A stretch of DNA of 64,000 nucleotides from Tolypeutes matacus (lineage: Eukaryota > Chordata > Mammalia > Cingulata > Chlamyphoridae), in contig JAKSZT010053928.1 of the NCBI GenBank assembly GCA_026826555.1, forward strand, positions 45,843,251 through 45,907,250, given 5' to 3'. The position numbers and the translations under genes were made by a program. The notes under the pieces were generated by a model. It had not been told where the DNA came from. It ran no database searches and saw nothing but the letters and a program-made list of their open reading frames with translations. Shown piece by piece: positions 54,376 to 64,000 of this stretch. Each line of letters starts with the position of its first letter. The first letter of the stretch is position 1.

Positions 54376-57300
54376 TTATGCTTGATGCATTAGGATATGA
54401 TGTTCCTTTTGGCCCTATAGAGCTTTGGGTGTCCCCAGAATTATGGCTGTACCCCAATCCACAGTACTCCATGTTCAGTACCCAGGGAACTGGGACCCAG
54501 AGCCATTTAAGCCTCCTCTTTTTGAAACCCAATTTAAAAAACAATTTTGAATGTATTTGTTTTTATATATCAAAAGAAGCCGCTTTTGTTTTCTCTAAAA
54601 ATGATAAATAATGCTCTGATTTAGCTTAAATATTATAAATTCTATATTTTGGCTTAATTTTGACATTTTTATTGGGATTTTCAATATTAGCCACTTCGTA
54701 AAGGAGATTGTCTAAGTAGGAGAGTATCTACAAAAGAGGATTTCCTTATTTTCCTTTAATGAAAACTTTGTTTTTCTCAAGATTAAACTTTTCAGCTATT
54801 TATTAATGTCCTTGGGTGCTACTTCTGTTGGTGAGGGTAAGAAATAGTTTATATGTGACTATTCTAGGTAAAAACTAAATGACTTTTCTTTTATGATTTT
54901 ATTAGTATTATAGTATTTGCTCATGTTAAATGTTATTCTCATAATTGTTCTGATCTAAAAACTGTAAGTTAAATTTTAATTTCATCTGAATTTGTAATAG
55001 GAAGTGTATTGCTGGATATTTCTGAACTGTTTTTGAAATTTGCTAATACTAAGATAATTACAGCAAAACCAGTGTTAGATTTATTGCTAAAATAAGTAAT
55101 ATGCATAAAATTAAAATATAGTGGCCTTCCTCTTAAGATTTATTCTGCCACCAATTCTAAAGTCAGGTAGCTTTAAGCAGACCTCTGGCAATGCAATAAT
55201 TCATTTATGGATTCATTTCAGCCCTACATGTGAGTCAACTCAGTAAGCGAGCAATTTAGAACTTTTGCTGAATAACAAAGCATATAACTAGGAATGGAAT
55301 CATATTGGGCAGTGAATATGTGTGAGCTAATTTCCCTGTTAGTTTTGGAAGGGCAGAAAGAGAAAAATACAGTTTATGGGTTCCTAATATCCATCCAATG
55401 GGGACAAGGAACAATATAAAATCATAAAACTAAACATTAGCCAAACATAGCATATTTTTTTCTATCTACTGGTTGACTTGTAAAGGAATCTTTTCTCCCT
55501 TTCTATGTAAATTTTATTTTTTATTGTATCCTTATAAGTGTTGTAAATGATCAAACAAATGCCACACTGAAGCTGCTCTTTCATTCTATGTGGACTTAAT
55601 CACATCTGAATAATATTTCATGTGAGAGTGCTTCCTGATAAAAAGGTTAGCTTCACACTACTGAGCATATGTTAGCTCCTCATTCCATATTTGTTAACTT
55701 ACCCATAAATTGTGTGATGATAAGTCAAACACATTTTTCATGATTTTTTTTACAGAATACTGTAATGACTCATCTAACACTGAGATCTTTAGGAGGTCAA
55801 TAGAATCTGGGTCATTCCATTTTTTGAGGATTCCAGTTTATTAAAAATATAGAATTGGCAAACAGTTATGAAAAATGCAATGCATTTTAAACATCTCCAT
55901 TTAACAACTAAACTTGTATCATCCATGTGGTATTCTTTCAATCCTTCCAGTGTATTTCTCTATCCATTGGTATAATTTCACTTGGGATAACACCAAGGGT
56001 CTAAATTTGAGGCCATTGATGAAGGTGAGGCATAAGTGGCTACCAAGCTCCTTCAGAGATAGGCCCCTGAAGAACTCAATAGAAATGTTATGCTCACGTA
56101 GGCCAAGAATGAAAAATTGTTAATCCCTGAAGCCTTGGGCGTTGCTTAGGCTCACATCTCAATTAGGGAGAAATGTGTGTAAATTATACATGGAATCTGG
56201 CTTTGTGAGGGAGAATATTAAGAAGATCTTTCTTTGGTAGATGCTGTGTGCAGCAGCTGCTATCGACCAAGGTTTCATGTTCACCTTCCCTTAAGCTTAG
56301 CACCACCGAGGAAAGAACACAGGGCTGCAGAAGTTCAAGTAAAGCCAGGGGACAGTCCATAGTGAATCAAAGAGAAAAATCCAAATACTTTTAGATTTCA
56401 TAAGGCAGGATGTGATTAAATTCTCTTCACATGTAGCTTTCAGAGGGAGATTTGTGTCAGTTGTAGGAAGTGTCATTCTAAGGATGCTCTAATTCAGCAT
56501 CAGTCTATGTACAGCTGAAATTCTCTATAAACCAGTCAAATAATATCCACAACTCAATTTGACAATATTCATGAACTTGTTGTTTAAATAGCTTGTACCT
56601 GTGTTCTCAAATTCTGAGATTCTTTATCATCCTTCTCCTCACTCTACTCTTGACCCCATTCCTTGCAGTCCTGTTGACCCAGGAGTGATTTATTTATCTA
56701 TACATTTTCTGAAAGAATAAATAACAACAACAGCAAAAAACAAACAAACAAACAAAAAGATTGCATTCCATTTGTTGTGGACTTGTTTTCCTTGCTGTAG
56801 GTTTATCAAAGGTGACACTCAGAACCTACAGGACTTGGTGTCACCTTGTGCCTTTAGAAGGCAGGCATGTTGTATAGGGGCTCCTACTCCATACTGCATC
56901 TATTTTGGTTGGATGACATTCAGAATGTTATCATGGAAACTTCAAGTTTCCACTGGCTCTGTGCATCTAAACGTCTGCTTGCTTAATTCATAATATTGCT
57001 CAGGATTTTTTTATTGCCCCTGATGCCTAGGATATGGTCTGTTGAAACCAGGGTGGAAAAATCTTCTTGGGAGGAAGAGTCATTACTTTCATTATTGTTC
57101 ATCTTTTGATGGTCTTGATGATCAAATTTTACCTCCCTCTCCTCTGCCCTGGCAACTTGAAGATTTTCACTAACTCAATTAATGTGACTCTATCTAGTAA
57201 CCTTTCAGTACCTAGTCTAGTGGCAATGGATGGGCCCATTCCAAAATCAATAAAACTTCTCTTTAACTGTGTTAACTTAAACCAAACAAAAACTTGGTTG

Positions 57301-59489
57301 ATGCTCATGGAACTCAGAATATTTATGTAGCCACCAGGCATGGTTGCACATGCCAGCCAAGCTTGTAACAGATTTACTGGCTGCAAGGAAAGGCAACAGA
57401 GATCTGACATCAAAGCCGAATCACAGGAAGTGGGGAAATAAGGGGACCCAGACTCACACGCTGATTCAAGCAAGGGAAAAAAGAAAAGGGAGAAAATTAT
57501 TTTTAAATTTTGTCCATTAGAGTTGTCCAAAATTTCAAGCCAAATCATCATCTTTGTATAATCACTTATTATGAACAGCATGGAAAAAAATGGAAAGAAA
57601 GGAGGTAGGGGAAGACATGGTCCTTTAGCAATGGATTTTTGCATTTCCCTTTTCAAATTACAGAAATGAATGTTATTAAGTAGATTAATTGAGTTGCCTT
57701 ATAACTCTACCTACTTGGCAACTCATGAATGCTCTTTTTGACCTGTATTATTGATTGTTCTGAATGAAATATTTTGATAAGATTTTTTTCCTTCAGGGTA
57801 CTAAAAAATAATTATTTAAAAATGTATCTTCCCATCATAAATATTTTACACGTATCCTTGAGCCAGCTGCAGCATCTTCAGAAAGCATTCTAATTTGAAG
57901 TAAGAACATTAAAGCTTCATTGCTATTCTGCCTTCGAAGTGGTGTGTTTTTGTGGACATCTTTTCCTTCACATCAAATGGTAAAGAATTTTCAGTGGCAG
58001 TGTTCGATATGTAACCGAAGGGAGAAAGGGACTCTTGAGGTTACATTTTAGCTTTGATTCTACAGACCCTAGAAGCCATTATCTTAAAATGATGTAAATT
58101 CAGTTACGAAATGGAAAGATGATTATGTGATTAATGGAGGTTAATAAAGATCATTGAAATCTTAGCCTAGATGAGGCCATCAGAAACTATTTAATCCAAT
58201 TTTCCCTGACTCCAGGCAGGCCACATGGGAACCACTTGGTCAGATGGAATCTTTCTGCTCATCACATACCTCTCCAGAGAAGCTACGTCCCCTATTTGTG
58301 TGAAATACGATGCATTATTTTGTCCTGACTAAGGACCTACTCTTACCTAGGACCTCTTTTGCTGCACAATTGTACATTGGAGATTAAGCTTGTGCCTGTG
58401 GAATAATTCATGAAAGGAAGTATTTGGGCAAAGCAAGAATTGAAATGCAAAGGTTTTGTCACACTAATGACACATGCTACTGACCTAGGTTAATTTAGTA
58501 AGTATCCATGTGGCTGCTGAGAGTAGGGTTTGATGCCTACATGGTCTGGTAAATTTTACTTTGCCTTTGTCCAAAATATCTTGGAAATATGTACTTCGGT
58601 TACAAAGTAAAAAGGACCAATTTTTTCAAAAATTGGGTTTACTTTTTCCAGCCTATTCTCACTAATGGAAAAACAATTTACGACTAAGGTATTACTGATT
58701 TGGGGCTAGCAGCCTTCTTCACGTTCACTAAATAATAAGGCTATTACATCTATTTGGAATGTGTATACCTCAAGTAAGAGACTTAAAATATCATGGCATA
58801 AATAGGATTTATTTTTCTCTTGTGTAACATGAAGTCTGGACAAAGGCAATCCAGAGCTGTATTGCTGGCTCTGGTATGTCATCAGGGACCTATGCTCCTT
58901 TTATCTTCTGACCCACCAGTCTTAGCATCTGGCTTCTATTCTCTAGGTCACTTCAAGGCCACTTCAGGTCACAATATAGCTGATGGGGAGTCTAGGGAAG
59001 AAGAAGAGGGAGAGGGGAAGGCAAAAGGGCACCTGCCAACTCAGGCACCTTTAAAGAATTTTCCCAGAAGCCCCACACAATATCAATTACTTCTGCTTAC
59101 ATCTCATTTGCTACCTCTATCTGCAAAGGAGGCTAGGAAATATCCTTTTTAGTTGTGTATATGCTACTCCCTGCATTATTGGGGTTTGGTAGTGAAGACT
59201 AAAAGGGATGATGGAAATTTAACTGGAAACTCCCAGGCTTTGTCACAGGTATATCCTTAATGTTTGCTTGTTGTGGTCACCAGCTGGGATCACAAAGCAA
59301 TAATTCCATTGCTCATCAAATAATTATGTCCAAACACCCATCCCTCCAAAAAACTGAGAGTATCTACAACTGCACGCAAGATAGTTCCAACCAGCTGCCC
59401 CATGGTATCTAAACCCCCTCTCAATCAGAAGCAGAGTGGGTATCATCATCCCCAAATCCTCAAGATTGAGGGATGAACACACTTAAGTG
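54376..59489. other. repeat-poor, AT-rich unique stretch
   Basis: About 5.1 kb in which I recognise no clear transposable element and no gene. The 175-codon minus frame (57129-57656) and the 110-codon plus frame (58820-59152) have no domain or context. A (CAAA)n run lies at about 56735-56757 and a 9-bp-arm inverted repeat at 58617-58636. 58150-58400 could hold a very worn old repeat. Confidence 0.45.
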
Positions 59490-59940
59490 GGGGAATGCAA
59501 CTATGGGCCAAAGTAGACTTATTGTTATTCTAGTAATGGAAGAACTTGTATCATTGAAATGAAGAAAGTGGTCACCAGAAGTTCTGAGGGGAGGTAGAGG
59601 GAAGAATAGGTGTAACATGGGGCATTTTGGGGACATTGGAATTGTTCTGGATGATATTGCAATGACAAATACAGGCCATTACACATTTTGACAAAACCTA
59701 TAAAATGTTGTGGTACAAGGTGTAAACCATAAAGTAAACTATAGACCATGGTTAGTAGCAATGCTTCAATATGTGTTCATCAGTTGTAACAAATGTACCA
59801 CACTAATGAAAGCTGCTGCTAATGGGGGAAAGTGTGAGAGGGGGAGGAGGTGCGGTATATGGGAATTCCCTATATTTTTTATGTAACTTTTATGTAATCT
59901 AAAAATTCCTTTAAAATAAAAAAAAGAAAAGGAAAAAAAG
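59490..59940 (+). mobile_element. xenarthran-type L1 3' end
   Basis: Motifs 'GAACTTGTATCATTGAAATG', 'GACATTGGAATTGTTCTGGA', 'CATTACACATTTTGACAAAA', 'AGTAAACTATAGACCATGGT', 'TAACAAATGTACCACACTAA', 'GGTATATGGGAATTCCCTAT', then TTTAAAATAAAAAAAAG and an A-rich tail to about 59940. Related to 37590-38108 and, in my judgement, the L1 lineage of Xenarthra. 5'-truncated with no ORF2. I could not find a convincing target duplication. Confidence 0.75.
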
Positions 59941-62589
59941 ATCATAGATTAAGAATCTGAATTAAAAAAAGAAAAACAATAAATGTCCAGAGGATCAAAC
60001 AAGACATGGTACACCATCACTAATAGAATCAGAGGCCAGATGTTTATCCATTTTGATTTTGATGATTTAATGACTTTCAGCTTCTTCTCAGTCCCTGTGG
60101 TGTGGGGAAATGAGTTATGGTGACTGATTTTTATGGTGGATTTGTCTACTTCTAAACATAGCTGATGGAAGACTCAATGCTTGTAAAGTCTTAACTGGGA
60201 AGCTATTTGATTATCCTGACTTTGAGCATGAAAAAGAACTCTTCTATATTGATGAGTATTAGGTTCTGTTTTACCTGAAGGAAAATAAAATTTATACTTC
60301 TTTCTCAAAGTGCAAAAGGCTTTTTAAGTGGGAGGTCTTTTATGCTCTCATTTCATATTGTTTTTTTTTTTTTTTTTTTTTTTTCATTTGGTGGTAGAAG
60401 TGGTGGGAAGTGCCTTTGGACATTAACATATCTTGGCTTCTGATAAGAAATTGTGTAAGCAGAAAATTCAGTGAAGGGAAATGGAGAAACCAATTGTAAA
60501 TTCGACCAAATGGAGAATGATCAGCATATGGAACATTCTAGATATAATTATTCTATTAGGTAGAACTTCCTGAGGAAAGGATGTAATACATGAGGTCTAG
60601 TGGATGAAAGTACAGTGTGGTAAACTTAGAGTAATAATGAAGATATTGGAAAATATGTCCCATGCAAATGACTAAAACCACTTAGCTCTAATAAAACTTA
60701 GGGGGGGAAAGAGGCATACATTTAATATTCACAAAGGCATATCAAACAATTGAGTTTGGATTTAGAATAAATGGGCATGAGATGCAATAAGTATCATTTT
60801 AGACTATAAAAAATGTCTCAACTGTTAAGCCTTTGAGATGCTATAGCATGATACCAAGAAAAATTGTGGAACCTTTCTCTTTAGACTATCTCTGTTAAGA
60901 ATACCCCATTCTTTTTGATATTGCTTAAAACAAATCCCGGCTGCATGAAAATTTCCTGGCCATAGAAGCGAGAAAAATCACGTCTCATCCAGTATCTAAT
61001 ACTCTGGCACTAATTGTCATGAAATACTTTTTGAAAACTGAGACATAGGGTTGGATTAATTTGATCTGCAAAATGTCTTGATTATCAAACAACTAGCACA
61101 TTATTTTTGAGGATGTAGTCAGTCTCTGGATCTGGTATTGTTTCCATGGCCTCAGTGCCTCTTTTGATTGCTCTGAGTATAGTAGGTTTCCTGACCAGGT
61201 TCAGTTTGATGGTTACAAATATCATCTTCTGATCAGTCATAATTCCCAGGGAAAATACATTTACACCTTTGTCTTTGAACTTCTTAAGAAGGCCCCTTTT
61301 GAAAAATAACCATTTGGCCTTTCTATCAGTTCCAAATGGAACCTTTATTGCATTTACAAGATCTGAAAGTATCTGCTCTATTCAAATAATGTTTCCACCC
61401 ATGCTGAAAATAATATACTTCAAGCTGAGAATATCATGTCACACATTTGCTCAATGGAGACCCTTTGAATAAAAGTATGGGAGCCCTTGCCCAGATGTTT
61501 TGTGTGTGTGAGACTTAACATCCCAACTATCTCCAATTCTTATTGATCATAATTGATAGAAAATCGTGGGTTTATGTAAATAGTCTTTATAACTCTAGGT
61601 AAAATATTGTGATCTATTGTTTTATAAAGGTAGATTATGGTGTGTGTGTGTGTAGTACTACAATAAAAAATATTTTTTTAAAAGGCAGAGTTAAGAACAA
61701 AATCCCTGAAAGTATGTCAGCTTGCACAACCTGTTCATCTAAATGGCCTTGAAATTTTAAACAAATCCATAGATTAGAGAAATGTTTATTCTTACCTGGG
61801 CTTCATTGGTATGACAGGTATGATTATTTTTAAAACTCAACCATATCAAAAGCACTTCAATTCCTACAAGAGCTAAAATCTAAGATTCTTAGACTGATTA
61901 GGCTTAGCTTTAACAAGTCTGTTTGATCTATGATGTTGGTAGTCAACGTTGACGCAAGTGAATGCTTAATAAATATTTTTGTGATTGATATGAGTATTAA
62001 TGAGATGCCAATCTTGTAGGAACTTAGAGCACTGTTACAGGTTTCCAAAGTGTTTCTCCATTTTCTGAAGCCCTGTCCCTGATGAGTTAATTCAGACAAT
62101 GGATATAATATTTATGAATATCCTCAGTAGGTTGAAGTATATTTCTATATGAAATGCTTATATTGAAGTGAGTCAGTAATGTTTTATCTATATGGTAATG
62201 ACATTGAGTTGCTAATTTCTTTTAAATCATATTATCCAGTGTGCATATCCTTGCTCCCTAAAAGTAAAATTCTCTTTTTGAAAGCTATTTAGAAGAAGAT
62301 TTAGAAAATTATTGGCTTTTATAAAAGGTGCCTTAATTAGTGCCTTATTTCTAATCAGATTATTACAAATGAGCATGTACTATCCCTTTTACTGAATAGC
62401 AACTACAGATTGATACAAAAGCAATTTAATTAACAACAAACTCTTGGTGTTTCCAGATTATTATTAAAGCAAATTAGAAATATGTGATGAATTCTTTCAT
62501 GGAAGTGACAGGTTTGAAAGCAATTTCAGGTTCTTATCAAAATCTGACTCTCCTATATCACTTCATTATTTCCCATTCTATTTTTTGCA
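59941..62589. other. unique AT-rich non-coding stretch
   Basis: Contains a T24 run (60361-60384), a GT run (61638-61653), a 12-bp palindrome (61942-61953) and a possible L2/MIR tail ('GAATGCTTAATAAATATTTT', about 61959-61980). No gene recognised. Confidence 0.45.
60361..60384. repeat. T24 homopolymer
   Basis: Uninterrupted run of 24 T. It may be the complement of a poly-A tail, but I found no matching flanking duplication or recognisable element next to it. Confidence 0.9.
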
Positions 62590-63112
62590 ATTTAGCATTA
62601 ATATTTTTATTAAAATAATACTTGCTCATTATAAATATTTCCAGACATGTTCAAAGAAGGAAAATTCACCCAACATTTTGGACTATATCCATCCTCCCTC
62701 CTTCCCTTCTTCCCTCTCTCCCTTCTTCCCTCCCTTCTCCCTTCCTTTCTTATTTCCTTCCTAGCTTCCTTCCTTTTCCCATTGATTTATTAGGAATAAT
62801 GTTGAGTATATAATCTTTGCATATATGTTCTTTGATTTTCTTGTTTTCATGAACACGATCGTAGTGTTTTCCAGTGGAATTATAAAATTTGAATAAATAT
62901 TTTTACTGGCTACATTATATCCCATTAATGACTAAATCTTATTTTGCCAATCACCAACTGAATTTTCCTTTTTTTTCTCCTATTTTTAATAGCACTGTAG
63001 TGAACATCCTTGTTTGTAAGAATTTATCCCACATATTACTAATGTCTCAGAAAATTTTATTAGAAGTAAAGTTGTTTGGTCAATGCTGTACAGAATATTT
63101 TCTTAAGATTTT
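62590..63112 (-). mobile_element. old L1M 3' fragment, antisense
   Basis: Antisense L1M 3'UTR order: 'TATTAAAATAATACTTGCTC', 'CACCCAACATTTTGGACTAT', 'ATCCATCC' where a microsatellite intervenes, 'CATATATGTTCTTTGATTTT', 'TTTTTACTGGCTACATTATA', 'AGCACTGTAGTGAACATCCT' and 'ATTAGAAGTAAAGTTGTTTG'. The final blocks are typical of L1M antisense copies. The 77-codon plus frame within it is an artefact. Confidence 0.7.
62692..62780. repeat. (CCTT/CCCT)n pyrimidine microsatellite inside the L1M fragment
   Basis: About 90 bases of almost pure C and T, embedded where the L1M consensus has a short 'atccttccagtctttt'-like segment. Confidence 0.85.
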
Positions 63113-64000
63113 TTTAAAGTAGAAAAAATTTTCATCTGTTGAGATTATTGCACTTCAATCCCAAACTATTGGTTGGTTTAAGGAGATAGAGGATTCAAGT
63201 GTTCTTTTCCCTGTGATTTTATGAATGTCTTGAAATGGATAGATGCTAAATTTATTTTGATAATTGTTGCCTTTAAGATTTTCTAATTATAATCATGTTT
63301 TCTGATTGAGGTGATCTGATAACTGGGGAGAATCATCATGCATCGTTTAATTTACCCAATTGTTGTTCCTTTGGGAGTAGGTGATAAGGATAATAAAACG
63401 CTTCCATTTCTATTGTTTTTATATAAAATAGAAGATCATTTTTAATTAATCACTGGATGATTTGTTTAGAGATTTTAGATCCCTCCTGCTTTGCATATGC
63501 ATTTGTTTATTCAATAATGAATTTATTTATGTAGCAATAAATAAAGGAAAAGGAGAAAAAATGAATGAGAGGGGATCCTCAAGGAGAGATCAAGGAGTTC
63601 ATGAGCTAATGATAATATAGAGATATATTCTGCTAAATTGTGGGAAGCTGAAAAGTAGCAGCCTCTAACACTAGGGAATGACACCACAGAGGAAAGATGC
63701 TACCCTTGGCTTTTTGAGGTCAGGCTTGGGGCTGGGACTAACAGGGGTGTGTGTAAAAATGTGCCGCCCTGGACTGCTTTACTGGCATATTTCTCAGGCT
63801 AATTGCTGATGCTTCTATCTTGCTCTGCACAGATTGACAGATTGATTTCACACTGCTTCCTCTGACAGCTTTTCTGTCATGTCAACATCTTACATTTTAG
63901 AAATTGTGAAAAGGGGCCATTTGGGAAGAATATATCAAGGCATGGAATTCATCATCTAACCTTCCATTTTCCCCATCCCCCTCCTTTATGCCACTTACAA
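63113..64000. other. unique AT-rich non-coding stretch
   Basis: No gene or named repeat recognised up to the window edge. Confidence 0.45.

Noticed and set aside
57129..57656. 175-codon minus-strand frame as a gene
   Set aside because: Hydrophobic and Phe/Leu-rich from AT-rich sequence. No domain, promoter, splice sites or homology that I recognise, and an 87-codon frame overlaps on the other strand.
58617..58636. 9-bp-arm inverted repeat (CCAATTTTT / AAAAATTGG)
   Set aside because: Short and AT-rich; expected by chance.
60361..60384. T24 run as the tail of a minus-strand retroposon
   Set aside because: No matching direct repeat found downstream and no recognisable element adjacent.
1..64000. 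CRISPR array, operon, phage or defence system, tRNA or rRNA genes
   Set aside because: No spaced direct repeats, no dense same-strand frames, no ribosome-binding pattern and no canonical tRNA cloverleaf beyond the SINE heads. The repeat content is mammalian.

Overview
This is non-coding nuclear DNA from a placental mammal, most probably a xenarthran (armadillo, sloth or anteater). The placental assignment rests on many decayed copies of MIR, L2, MER5, MER20, MLT1-type LTRs and L1M. The xenarthran assignment rests on a tRNA-derived SINE at 2928-3289 that looks like the DAS family of Xenarthra, and on two L1 3' ends (37590-38108 and 59490-59940) that resemble xenarthran L1 3'UTRs as I remember them. 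No protein-coding gene, RNA gene, CpG island, CRISPR array or bacterial or viral gene system is supported. The longest open frames (178, 175, 158, 146 and 142 codons) match no family I recognise and are best read as chance frames. The window is either a gene desert or the inside of a large intron; the sequence does not tell which.

Layout. 0-7 kb: a 210-bp pyrimidine tract, an old L1 tail, a CA-rich alternating block, a MER5 remnant, the DAS-type SINE with intact 15-bp target duplications, then MIR and L2 remnants. 7-20 kb: scattered MIR and L2, a MER20 copy, one of a pair of hAT-like elements, and two copies, in opposite orientation, of an old repeat family of about 490 bp that I cannot name. 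20-30 kb: dense MIR and L2, a perfect 14-bp hairpin, a retroposed copy that looks like the 3' end of an endogenous retrovirus transcript (25520-25855), an L1 tail, a perfect 13-bp hairpin and the second hAT-like element. 30-46 kb: MER5 copies (one with a TTA microsatellite inside it), MIR and L2, three L1 3' ends and an MLT1-type LTR. 46-64 kb: mostly unique AT-rich sequence, including about 5 kb (54.4-59.5 kb) where I recognise no repeat, then a xenarthran-type L1 end and an antisense L1M fragment carrying a pyrimidine microsatellite.

No genes work together here. The most informative features are retroposition events dated by their target duplications, the two perfect hairpins, and a few repeat-free segments rich in homeodomain-like AT motifs that could be enhancers. 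I looked for a novel system and found none. Repeat names come from remembered consensus features, not a database search, and most boundaries are good to about 10-30 bases.
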